64,000 bases of DNA from Vescimonas sanitatis (GTDB taxonomy: Bacteria > Bacillota > Clostridia > Oscillospirales > Oscillospiraceae), in assembly GCF_049060325.1 (NCBI RefSeq), contig NZ_JBMGPW010000010.1, positions 56,445 through 120,444 on the forward strand, in the 5' to 3' direction. The translations under genes and the position numbers were made by a program. Shown here one piece after another: positions 48,479 through 56,036 of the stretch (positions are counted from its first letter, which is position 1; each line of letters starts with the position of its first letter). The notes under the pieces are model-generated. The model was not told the DNA's origin. It worked only from the letters and a program-made list of their open reading frames with translations, and ran no database searches.

Positions 48479-51256
48479 TTATAGCTGCATTTCCGGCTCA
48501 TGGTCATCCGCCTTGTGGCCCTGAGCGATCTTCTTCGCCTTGATTTTTCGTAGGAGCTTCCGATCCACCGCGACCCGGACGCCACCGGAGGGCGGTGGTT
48601 GGTTTTGCTCCTGGAAAATGTTGGCCAGATGGTGGAACAGCGAAATGACGGCCGCCACAGGAGGCTGGCCCAAGCGGTCATCCATGTGTTCCAGGAAATA
48701 TTGAGCATATTCATTGCCCCGATCCGCTGCCAGCTGGAACCACTTGATCGCACTGGATCTATCTTTTGGGACCTCCTTCCCAAGCAGATAGAGCTTGCCG
48801 AGGGCATACTGGGCGTATTGATTGCCCTGTTCCGCTGCGGCGGTGAGCCAGCGGATGGCGGCTTTCACATCCTTTGGCGCATCTTCCCCCTGGAGCAGCA
48901 GCTTGCCCAGGCGGTACTGGGCAAACTGGTTCCCAAGTTCCGCAGCGTATGTGAGCCATTTCAGTGCGGCCGCCGGGTCTCTGGGCAGGGCTGCGTCACC
49001 GGCAAGATACAGCTTGCCAAGAGCAAAGGCGGCGAAGCTGTTTTCCTTCGTTGCCGCAAGTGTGAACAGAGCCACCGCCTTTTGAATGTCTTTTTCCGCG
49101 CCCTGACCATCCAGATAGATTTTGCCGAGCGCGTATTGAGCACAGTCCTGGCCGGCTTCCGCCGCCTTTGTCAGCCGCTCCAATGCCTGGGCTGTCTGCT
49201 CCGGTGTAGAGGATGGATCATTGAAAATCATCCGGGCCAGTTGGTACTGCGCGTGGGGATTGTCCAGTTTGGACGCCTGTTCAAACCACTCCCTGGCTGC
49301 CGTCTCATCTTTACCAGTCCCTACACCATGGAGGAGCATCCATCCGATGCGGTACTGCAATTTATCGTCATGGCTCTGCTGCTCCAATTCGAGAAATCCG
49401 GCGAAGGCTTGCCGGTACCACTGTTCCGACGCTTCGGCGTCCTTCTCACAGCCAATGCCGTCCCGATACATCTTTCCTAACTCGTAGGCGGCATAGGGGA
49501 AGTCCTGCTGTGCAGAGGCTGTGTATAACTCCAGCGCCCGCGCATCGTCCTGTTCCACACCCTGTCCACGGCGAAACAGGCCGGCAAGGGAATATTGCGC
49601 ATACTTGTACCCTTTGTCTGCGGAAAGTTGGAACCACCGGGCGGCATCACCATAGTCCTGCTTACAGCCGAGGCCCGTGGCATACAGTTTGCCGATCCGG
49701 TACTCCGCATAGCGTTTTTTCTTCTGCCTCTCAACAGCGTGGAAAGCGGCCAGCGCCTTGCTGTACCACACATGGGCGGTCTGCATATCAATCTCCCGGC
49801 CCAGCCCGTCCGCAAGCATCCGGCCCAGATCGTGCATGGCCAGCGCATTGCCTTTTTGCGCCTCCTGTTGGAACAGGGTAAACGCCTGCTCAAGATCCTG
49901 GGGCTGATCCTTGCCGCCAAACAAACAGCGGCGGGCCAGGCGGTACTCATCGCTCCAGTTCATCTGCGCTTTGGCTGGCGCAGACACCGTTTTGTCTGGG
50001 ACATCGTCCGGTGGGAACTCCGAGAAATCATTCCAGTCGTTATCAGGCTGGGGCGCCTCCGGCAGCGGCGCTTCTTCCTGGTCCTCCACAGGGACACGGT
50101 CTTGCTGGTCATCTGGATGGAAAACCTGCTGGCGCGCCCCCAGTGTTACCGCTTCCTCAATGACGATGTTTTTGATCCGCTTGAATTCCTTCTGCTGGGA
50201 AAGGGGAAGGCGTGGAGGCAGGTCGTCCTTGTAGGTGCGCAGCACATCTTCCCGCAGTTCATACCACAGGGCATAGGCTGCGGCGACACATGGCTCTTTG
50301 GTCAGCTCGTCCACAATCTCATCCACCACAGCCTTCAGCGGAGCCTTGAGGTAGCCGTACTGCTTCCGGCCTCCGGTGTGCCGCAGGCGTTCCGCCAGAT
50401 GCTCCATGAGCTTCTCCATGCGGTGGTTGACCACGGCGCCGCTCCACATCTGTTCAATCAACTGCTCCAGCACAGAGCGGGCGTCCTCATTCAGCGTGTT
50501 CCTACTCTGGGTCTGCTTCTGGTAAAGCTCCGTCAGCTCCTGCCGGAAGATCTCTTTTGCCAGTCCCGACTTGATTTGGGCGATGCCCTGCGTGGTGAGG
50601 AAGCCTTTCGACGGATCGGCGCTGTAGCAGACCATGTGGATATGGGGATGGTGTGCTTCATCATGGAATGCAGCGTACCACCGGAAATCCTCCCAGGGGA
50701 TCTTCGTCGCCTCCGCCATTTCCATGGCATACTTGGAGAGCAGTGCTTTCCATTCTTCCGCCTTGTCATAGCCGAGGCGGGCGGCGTCTTCCCGCCGCAG
50801 AGAGATGATGGGCAGCCACACATTACCGGGGTGGGCCGCGACCGCTTCCGCTACCTGCGCCAGTACGAGCTGATCTTCCTCGCCGGTAAACAATCCATGG
50901 GAACCGACGCGCTGGGCGCGGGGGCGGGTGGCGATGTACTTCAGATAGTTATCCTTCTTGGCGATCTGGTCATAGTTGTCCTCCAGAGCGCGAGTGATGA
51001 ACTCCGATGCGTTGGCGCGTGTTGGCTCGGCCGCATAGTCCTCGTATTCAAACATCCCACGGCTGAGCGGGAAGTCCCGCAGAATCTGTTCCACCATCTT
51101 TTTCTGCTTTGAGGTGGCCGGCCACTCACTGCGTCCCGGATCGATGCGCTCCACACCATTCCGTGTGGCCATATATTTCACATAGTTTTCAAGATGAGCG
51201 GTGGCGGAGGAGGTACCGCCCTTGATGTAGGGGCACTTGAAAATCAGGCGCGGCAC
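48479..51256 (-). CDS. MobP-type relaxase with a C-terminal Sel1-repeat array
   Basis: A 925-aa relaxase starting at GTG 51256. Residues 1-330 form the relaxase domain: KCPYIKGGTSSATAHLENYV, KDNYLKYIATRPRAQ and the HUH-type motif WYAAFHDEAHHPHIHMVCYS (His at 198-207). The catalytic Tyr is probably in the first 35 residues (ENYVKYMATR). From about 440 to 850 there are about a dozen Sel1-like repeats (GNALAMHDLGRMLADGLG, YAQYSLAGLFRRGQGVEQDD, SFAAFALGKLYLAGDAA, QYAQYALGKLYLLGKEV). The Sel1 half is a protein-binding solenoid, rarely long in relaxases. It nicks oriT and starts transfer together with the MobC-like protein. Confidence 0.92.
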   Translation of the reverse strand: MPRLIFKCPYIKGGTSSATAHLENYVKYMATRNGVERIDPGRSEWPATSKQKKMVEQILRDFPLSRGMFEYEDYAAEPTRANASEFITRALEDNYDQIAKKDNYLKYIATRPRAQRVGSHGLFTGEEDQLVLAQVAEAVAAHPGNVWLPIISLRREDAARLGYDKAEEWKALLSKYAMEMAEATKIPWEDFRWYAAFHDEAHHPHIHMVCYSADPSKGFLTTQGIAQIKSGLAKEIFRQELTELYQKQTQSRNTLNEDARSVLEQLIEQMWSGAVVNHRMEKLMEHLAERLRHTGGRKQYGYLKAPLKAVVDEIVDELTKEPCVAAAYALWYELREDVLRTYKDDLPPRLPLSQQKEFKRIKNIVIEEAVTLGARQQVFHPDDQQDRVPVEDQEEAPLPEAPQPDNDWNDFSEFPPDDVPDKTVSAPAKAQMNWSDEYRLARRCLFGGKDQPQDLEQAFTLFQQEAQKGNALAMHDLGRMLADGLGREIDMQTAHVWYSKALAAFHAVERQKKKRYAEYRIGKLYATGLGCKQDYGDAARWFQLSADKGYKYAQYSLAGLFRRGQGVEQDDARALELYTASAQQDFPYAAYELGKMYRDGIGCEKDAEASEQWYRQAFAGFLELEQQSHDDKLQYRIGWMLLHGVGTGKDETAAREWFEQASKLDNPHAQYQLARMIFNDPSSTPEQTAQALERLTKAAEAGQDCAQYALGKIYLDGQGAEKDIQKAVALFTLAATKENSFAAFALGKLYLAGDAALPRDPAAALKWLTYAAELGNQFAQYRLGKLLLQGEDAPKDVKAAIRWLTAAAEQGNQYAQYALGKLYLLGKEVPKDRSSAIKWFQLAADRGNEYAQYFLEHMDDRLGQPPVAAVISLFHHLANIFQEQNQPPPSGGVRVAVDRKLLRKIKAKKIAQGHKADDHEPEMQL

Positions 51257-51278
51257 AGACTGTCACCACCTTTGTGCA

Positions 51279-51686
51279 TCACTCCACGCCCCGCTGGTAG
51301 TCGATGGCGTCCTTGAAGCTGATGCGCCCATTGGTCTGCTTCACTTCACGGACGGACCGGGCGCGGAGTGTCTTGAGATCCTCGTCACTGATTTCCATGC
51401 CCGCCGCCAGTACATTCATCATCATGTTGACCTCCACCGCCAGTTTGAAGAGCAGGCGGGCGATGCGGTTCTCACTGTCCTGGACGGTCCCGCGCATGGC
51501 TGCCACCAGTGCGGGCGGCAGATATGCTGTGGCTTCCTTGCCGGAAACATAGCCGGCATAGAAGCGGATTGCCTTTTCAATAAACTCGTTCTGACTTTGA
51601 CAGTTGTCCCTTGCACAAAGATTTTTGACCAACTGCTGGTTTTCAGGCGCAATGCGCAGAGCGAACTTGATTTTTTCTCTCGCCAT
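51279..51686 (-). CDS. MobC-like relaxosome accessory protein
   Basis: 135 aa from ATG 51686, with GATTGGAGG seven bases before. KIKFALRIAPENQQLVKNLC and NCQSQNEFIEKAIRFYAGYV form a ribbon-helix-helix; NVLAAGMEISDEDLKTLRAR and SVREVKQTNGRISFKDAID follow. Such RHH proteins bind next to oriT and recruit the relaxase encoded just downstream. An intrinsic terminator hairpin lies just upstream. Confidence 0.85.
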   Translation of the reverse strand: MAREKIKFALRIAPENQQLVKNLCARDNCQSQNEFIEKAIRFYAGYVSGKEATAYLPPALVAAMRGTVQDSENRIARLLFKLAVEVNMMMNVLAAGMEISDEDLKTLRARSVREVKQTNGRISFKDAIDYQRGVE

Positions 51687-51703
51687 ACTTTCCTCCAATC
51701 AAA

Positions 51704-51732
51704 AATCCCTGACCTTTGCATGGCCAGGGATT
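51704..51732 (-). terminator. Terminator or attenuator hairpin just before the MobC-like gene
   Basis: AATCCCTG (51704-51711) pairs with CAGGGATT (51725-51732). Read leftward the stem is followed by TTTTTGATTGGAGG, so the T-tract runs into the ribosome binding site, as at the DUF3991 gene. On the plus strand CGTCTTTTTG follows, so it may be bidirectional. Confidence 0.75.
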
Positions 51733-52186
51733 CGTCTTTTTGAGTGACTTCTTTACTTCAAAGCTGAATGCCGTCCATACTTTGATTTTGTGCATCTTCT
51801 TCTGTCCAGATCCCTGTTTTAATGCCGGATAAACGCTGGAGTGATGGGCCATTCCAGCCGTGGTGACCCCCGGTGTGATCCCATCCCCTGAAAAGTGACC
51901 CCCGCAAAACCGTTCCCCGGCCCGCATTGCGGGGCGGTGTGAGCCGAGCGGGGGACGCTTTGCGACCCCCGCTCTTTATCCCGCACTATTTTCGACCCCT
52001 CGGTCCACTTCGTTCCAAGGAGCGTTCGGCGGCACAGCGGGAACCGTCCATTTGTCTGCTTCTTTGAAATAGCCGCACAAAGCCCTCAAAAATCCTCCAA
52101 CAGTGCGGCAGGGGTACGGATGCTCATCTCCCCAGGAAAGGGCACACAGGGCCACACAAGGGGCAACTGTGGGATTAAAACGGCAA
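51733..52186. other. Candidate origin of transfer region, repeat-rich and gene-less
   Basis: No ORF with a ribosome site exists in these 454 bases, upstream of the relaxosome genes. The 9-mer TGACCCCCG/CGACCCCCG occurs at 51864-51872, 51896-51904 and 51963-51971, and a variant CGACCCCT at 51993-52000. A 9-bp inverted repeat, GAGCGGGGG/CCCCCGCTC (51946-51954 with 51966-51974), surrounds an 11-base loop, and shorter CCCGC/GCGGG hairpins lie beside it. Repeats of this kind and the position next to relaxase and accessory protein are what an oriT should have. The nick site cannot be placed from sequence alone. Confidence 0.55.
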
Positions 52187-52216
52187 GCACCGGGCAGCAT
52201 CCATGCCGCCCGGTGC
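52187..52216. terminator. Bidirectional terminator at the end of the transfer operon's first part
   Basis: GCACCGGGC (52187-52195) pairs with GCCCGGTGC (52208-52216). On the plus strand TTTTGTTTT follows; leftward, TTGCCGTTTT follows. It ends the leftward transcript of 52225-61700, making the relaxase group a separate transcription unit. Confidence 0.75.
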
Positions 52217-52224
52217 TTTTGTTT

Positions 52225-52668
52225 TCAACAGGACACCATTCCCATTGTGGATTTTTCATCTTCCGTTCTTTTAATCCATTCTGTCATACTTTGACACTCC
52301 ATCAGTACCATCGCCAGGTTGAACATTTCCATGCGTTCATTCAGCGTGTTCAGGTGAATCGAGGTTTCGAAGAGACCCTCCAGTACCTCGATACATTCCA
52401 TGCCTGTCCAGTTGAGTGCCAGGTCTTTGTTTGGAGCGGATGAGGGTTCCGAGTCTCCCACTTCAACTCTCTGTACATATTCCCGGTCTTGCTGGATGAG
52501 GTCAAATTGCTCATTTGCGTCCGAATCGTTCAGCCCCCAAACCTTTCCAATCAGGGTGATTGCCCTCGCATATCCTTCTGTGGGAGCGTTGCTGCCTCCC
52601 ATTTCGAGAGCTGCGCGGGCCTCTTGCGCTAATTTCTCTTGCAGGAATTTTGCTTTTGCTCGATTCAT
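52225..52668 (-). CDS. Unrecognised 147-aa accessory protein
   Basis: Start at ATG 52668 with AAAGGAGG upstream; a longer frame has no site. MNRAKAKFLQEKLAQEARAA is a charged helix, followed by helical YARAITLIGKVWGLNDSDAN and FNLAMVLMECQSMTEWIKRT. It is cytoplasmic and lies at the end of the mating-channel operon. No family is recognised. Confidence 0.72.
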   Translation of the reverse strand: MNRAKAKFLQEKLAQEARAALEMGGSNAPTEGYARAITLIGKVWGLNDSDANEQFDLIQQDREYVQRVEVGDSEPSSAPNKDLALNWTGMECIEVLEGLFETSIHLNTLNERMEMFNLAMVLMECQSMTEWIKRTEDEKSTMGMVSC

Positions 52669-52820
52669 TTTACTGCCTCCTTTGTTTGTTTTGGTTCGTT
52701 GCCAGCCACTACAATGCCACGGTTTCGGCAGGAAATCCATTCAGAGAAACCATCAAAAAACAGGCTTGATACCTGGCTATGACGAACAAACCAGCTCCTC
52801 AGCGGCTAAATTTTGGCGAG

Positions 52821-53870
52821 TTACATCTTCAGCCCCAGTGTTTCAGTGCTCTCCATCTCCATCAGGCTGTCGCAGAAATCATCCAGCGAGAGGCCAGTTT
52901 CTTTTGTGCAGTAGGCATCCATTTTCTCCCGCAGCACCGCTTTTTCGTTATCATCCAACCGGTAGGTCAGTTCCTCATCTCTGCTATCCTCCCGGTGGAG
53001 AATGAGGTCGAGGGTGTCACACACCTGTCGATCTGCCAAAGAGTAGTTGGCATAAACATTGAGCCAATCACTGTTTTCATCCGTTACCACATGGGTTCCA
53101 AAAACCTCATCCACATCAAACCAGCAGGAGAGATAAAAATTCAGCGCCCCATTTACTTCGGAAATTTCCCCATCGAACTGGAGATCATCAGACCTTAGAC
53201 GGCGGCTTCCCTGGAGCCCATCCGGAGCAACCTCCAGTCTGCTGACCTGTTTGTCATCCAGATATTCAAAGAACCGGCGCCACCGTTCATCCTGGCTGAG
53301 ATCCGATTTTCGGTAGGCTTGGTAGGCGGCTGTGGACACATCTTTGATGTGGAAGGTCTGCCAGCCATCTGAAATATGGAGACAGGAGAGCAGCCCTTTG
53401 TCCAAATCAATTTCAAATATCCCGGAGACCTTGCCTGTGTTTTCAAGGCGGAGTTCTGCCAATTCACGGAACCGCTGCGCCGGGATCTCCTCTGCATGGT
53501 CAAATACCTGGGCGAACTCTCTGGGGGGGGTGGTAAATTCGTTTCTCAGATAACGCCGCAGGAACACGGCTACTTGGAGAAACTCCCGGCCATTTTTCTC
53601 CATGAGGATGTACTCCTGCCCGTGTTCCCGGATGTGCATCGCACAGAAAACCTTGCGGGCTTCGGCTTCCTGTACCGCTGCCAGCCGCTCCTTTTTGATG
53701 CGCCGGTCAACCTCTTTCTGGCGTTCAATAGGGACTCGGTCGCTGTAAACTTCAATCAGATAGTTTTGCAAGACCTCCTCAATGTCGGTCCCATCCTGTT
53801 CAAGGATTTCCTGAAGAGCTTCCCAGCGATAGGGATCCAGCCAAATCTCAGCCGGCATATCTGTTCTCAT
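52821..53870 (-). CDS. Unrecognised 349-aa protein of the transfer module
   Basis: ATG 53870 is overlapped by the stop of the DUF6103-like gene (TGATG), a tight coupling. It has an RHH/antitoxin-like front (MRTDMPAEIWLDPYRWEALQ, EILEQDGTDIEEVLQNYLIE) and a long helix, ERQKEVDRRIKKERLAAVQE. A strand-rich C-terminal domain of about 250 residues follows (VSGIFEIDLDKGLLSCLHIS, FEYLDDKQVSRLEVAPDGLQ). Similar proteins occur in Clostridia ICEs beside DUF6103. The role is unknown, possibly regulation of the module. Confidence 0.78.
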   Translation of the reverse strand: MRTDMPAEIWLDPYRWEALQEILEQDGTDIEEVLQNYLIEVYSDRVPIERQKEVDRRIKKERLAAVQEAEARKVFCAMHIREHGQEYILMEKNGREFLQVAVFLRRYLRNEFTTPPREFAQVFDHAEEIPAQRFRELAELRLENTGKVSGIFEIDLDKGLLSCLHISDGWQTFHIKDVSTAAYQAYRKSDLSQDERWRRFFEYLDDKQVSRLEVAPDGLQGSRRLRSDDLQFDGEISEVNGALNFYLSCWFDVDEVFGTHVVTDENSDWLNVYANYSLADRQVCDTLDLILHREDSRDEELTYRLDDNEKAVLREKMDAYCTKETGLSLDDFCDSLMEMESTETLGLKM

Positions 53871-54118
53871 CAGGTGTCCTCCTTCTCCAAATCCGAAGCA
53901 GGGTGGGTGGAGCGGCTGAGCCTGGAGCGGGGCTGTTCCTCCGGTTCCGCCATGCTTTCAATGTACTCTCTGGTCTGGGATGGTACATATTTCTTGTAGA
54001 GTTTTTCCATGAATGCATCCAGATCCGATTCCAAAGAAGTGCCGTTCTTTCCCGCATAAAACTGGAGGGCCTTGAGCTTCTCCTGTTCATAACTGACGGT
54101 GATGGTCATTCTTTTCAT
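53870..54118 (-). CDS. DUF6103-like small protein
   Basis: 82 aa from ATG 54118, preceded by AAGGGGGG. MKRMTITVSYEQEKLKALQF and YAGKNGTSLESDLDAFMEKL, then YKKYVPSQTREYIESM, form an RHH-like strand-helix-helix typical of DUF6103, a family of conjugative elements. The TGA overlaps the next start codon. It probably binds DNA or partners with the next protein. Confidence 0.78.
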   Translation of the reverse strand: MKRMTITVSYEQEKLKALQFYAGKNGTSLESDLDAFMEKLYKKYVPSQTREYIESMAEPEEQPRSRLSRSTHPASDLEKEDT

Positions 54119-54131
54119 TGGTTGTCCCCCC

Positions 54132-54734
54132 TTACATAAAGTATTCCAGAGCGTGAGTTGACCGCTGAGAGTCGGCAACCGCCTGGTCATAACAGGTCAA
54201 CAGCTCAGGCTCGATCCCAGTCAGCGCCACCTCTACACCATAAGCTCCCTGTTTGATGGAGGCTACACGCGCATCCAGAAGAGGGGCAAACTGTGCTTTG
54301 CCCTGGTCTGTCAAGGCGGCGAGATCTGCGGCAGGGATAAAGCCGACATCCGCTGTCTGGTGAACCAGATACACATCGTGATCGGGCAACCCCAGGGTCA
54401 CCAAATTCCGTAGGCTGATGCCTTGCTCCAAATGGGAATTGGCAATCATGCGGGCGCCTGGAATGAAAGCAGCGTATCTTGCCCAGTCATATCCCTCTGA
54501 ATTGACCAAGACGCCATCCTGACTTCCTTCCCCTAAAAACAGCACGCAATGCTCCACGCCCTCCTCACAGCGCATCAGAGATTTATGTGCCGTTATCTGC
54601 GGCTGGTCATCCATTGGCCTCTGGAGAAGGTTTTCAAACGAAACGGCATCCAGCTCTACTACAGCTTCTACCTGACACGGCGGCGGCAAAAGCGAAGATG
54701 GTTTGCGGTTTAGAAACGCATGGAGCTTCAACAT
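54132..54734 (-). CDS. 200-aa ICE protein, possibly DUF6329-like
   Basis: ATG 54734 overlaps the stop of the cysteine-rich gene upstream. The product has MRCEEGVEHCVLFLGEGSQD, GVLVNSEGYDWARYAAFIPG, ARMIANSHLEQGISLRNLVT and a YLVHQTADVGFIPAADLAAL stretch. I recall this type from Clostridia elements next to DUF6103 (perhaps DUF6329), but with low certainty. It is soluble and has no catalytic motif. It belongs to the accessory block of the mating operon. Confidence 0.72.
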   Translation of the reverse strand: MLKLHAFLNRKPSSLLPPPCQVEAVVELDAVSFENLLQRPMDDQPQITAHKSLMRCEEGVEHCVLFLGEGSQDGVLVNSEGYDWARYAAFIPGARMIANSHLEQGISLRNLVTLGLPDHDVYLVHQTADVGFIPAADLAALTDQGKAQFAPLLDARVASIKQGAYGVEVALTGIEPELLTCYDQAVADSQRSTHALEYFM

Positions 54735-54895
54735 TTCTGGCTCCTTTCTACCATTGGCAGGTAATCAGCGCAATGCCATGCCGGGTTGGTGGGGGTACAC
54801 TCACCACAGGCAGCCTCCTCATTGGGGCAGTTGTTTTGTCGGGCACAGCGGGTGCAGTCGCAGACCTGACAGGTGGATATCAGATTTCTTTCCAT
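54728..54895 (-). CDS. 55-aa cysteine-rich protein
   Basis: ATG 54895 follows AAGGAGGGATCCCT. The product, MERNLISTCQVCDCTRCARQ followed by NNCPNEEAACGECTPTNPAW and HCADYLPM, has nine cysteines, several in CxxC pairs, and likely binds one or two metal ions. It overlaps the next start codon by seven bases. Short cysteine-rich ORFs like this lie in many Clostridia ICE operons. Confidence 0.7.
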   Translation of the reverse strand: MERNLISTCQVCDCTRCARQNNCPNEEAACGECTPTNPAWHCADYLPMVERSQKC

Positions 54896-54935
54896 AGGGA
54901 TCCCTCCTTACTTTGGATATATCAGGTTGATGGAA

Positions 54936-56036
54936 TTATGGCAGATAGCTTCTCGGATTTTGTTTTTCGCCGTTAATCCGCACCTCGAAATGCAGATGGT
55001 TACCGGTAGAGCGCCCGGTCGAACCCACCTCAGCGATGATATCCCCAGCCTGTACCTGCTGCCCCTCAGCTACCAACAGTTTGGAGCAGTGCGCGTAGAG
55101 TGTGACGAAACCGCCGCCGTGGTCGATCATCACATGGTACCCATAGCCGGTGGTGGAGTAGCGCACCAGGTAGACAGTTCCAGTGAGGGCGGCCCGGATA
55201 GGTGTCCCCTTGGGCATTCCCAGATCGATGCCGGTGTGTCCGGCACCCTTCCCGGTAAATGGGTCTTTGCGCCAGCCAAATTCTGAGGTCACCACACTCC
55301 TCCAGCTCTCTCCGATGGGAGAGCAGAAGCCATCCGCGCCGATGAACGGTGCGTCGGAAAGAGGCAGGCCATCGCTCCAGATGTCAAACTCAGAACCATA
55401 GGTGGGGGCTGGCCCACCGCAAAGGATACGGTAATAGATCTCGGTGGCGTTGGCCTGATCCTCTGCGGTGATCTCCGTTCCCATCTTGGAGCGGATGTTT
55501 TCATAGACAACAGAGAGGTCGCGGATGGGTACCGCCACTGTGTAGGTTTCCTCCACCTCGACCTCGTTGCCGGCGTCATCCACCTCGGTGACGGTGCGGG
55601 TGCGCTCCTCATAGGTTATGAAACAGTCCAGATACTGCTGGTGCGCCCGCTGGCTGGGCTGCTTCTCGCCGAAGTAAAGAGCATAAAAAACGGCCTTGAC
55701 CCTGGTCTGATCAAGGCTATCGCCATCTTCCATCTGTCCGTCCAACTCCGTAGCACTGCCCTCCAGAATGGAAAAACTATCCCGCATATTCTCGATATGC
55801 CCTCGGTAATCCTCGGGTACAGAGTCGGAAATCACCCCGCCGTGGAAGCAGAGTTCCAGTGCCGTAGTATTGTGGTCGGCAGTACCGGAAAGCAGAGAAC
55901 AGAGAAGCACCAGCAGTATGATGATGGGGGAAAGAATAGCCACTATGACCCAACCGACAGCTTTCCGGGCCTTTTCACTGTTCAGAACTGCCGCTGCTGC
56001 TTTTGCCAACATCGCCAGAGTCGCAGGATCAGCCAA
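54936..56036 (-). CDS. M23 (LytM) peptidoglycan endopeptidase of the mating channel
   Basis: 366 aa: a cytoplasmic start, one membrane helix (28-50), then an extracytoplasmic part with a linker and a C-terminal M23 domain. The catalytic zinc ligands are in GHTGIDLGMPKG (His267, Asp271) and GNHLHFEVRING (His349), with YAHCSKL between. Such enzymes cut cross-links so that the conjugation channel can pass the Gram-positive wall. It lies within the VirB4 operon and overlaps the next upstream gene by eight bases. Confidence 0.93.
   Translation of the reverse strand: MADPATLAMLAKAAAAVLNSEKARKAVGWVIVAILSPIIILLVLLCSLLSGTADHNTTALELCFHGGVISDSVPEDYRGHIENMRDSFSILEGSATELDGQMEDGDSLDQTRVKAVFYALYFGEKQPSQRAHQQYLDCFITYEERTRTVTEVDDAGNEVEVEETYTVAVPIRDLSVVYENIRSKMGTEITAEDQANATEIYYRILCGGPAPTYGSEFDIWSDGLPLSDAPFIGADGFCSPIGESWRSVVTSEFGWRKDPFTGKGAGHTGIDLGMPKGTPIRAALTGTVYLVRYSTTGYGYHVMIDHGGGFVTLYAHCSKLLVAEGQQVQAGDIIAEVGSTGRSTGNHLHFEVRINGEKQNPRSYLP

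Noticed and set aside
48331..48807. 158-codon minus-strand frame overlapping the relaxase end
   Set aside because: Its first two thirds shadow the relaxase gene; only the last 44 codons, with their own TTG and ribosome site, were kept as a possible gene.
49595..51112. 505-codon plus-strand frame opposite the relaxase
   Set aside because: Antisense shadow of the Sel1 repeats and relaxase domain, without a ribosome site or family features.
51860..52000. CRISPR array
   Set aside because: The GACCCCCG repeats are short and irregularly spaced, without uniform spacers or cas genes.
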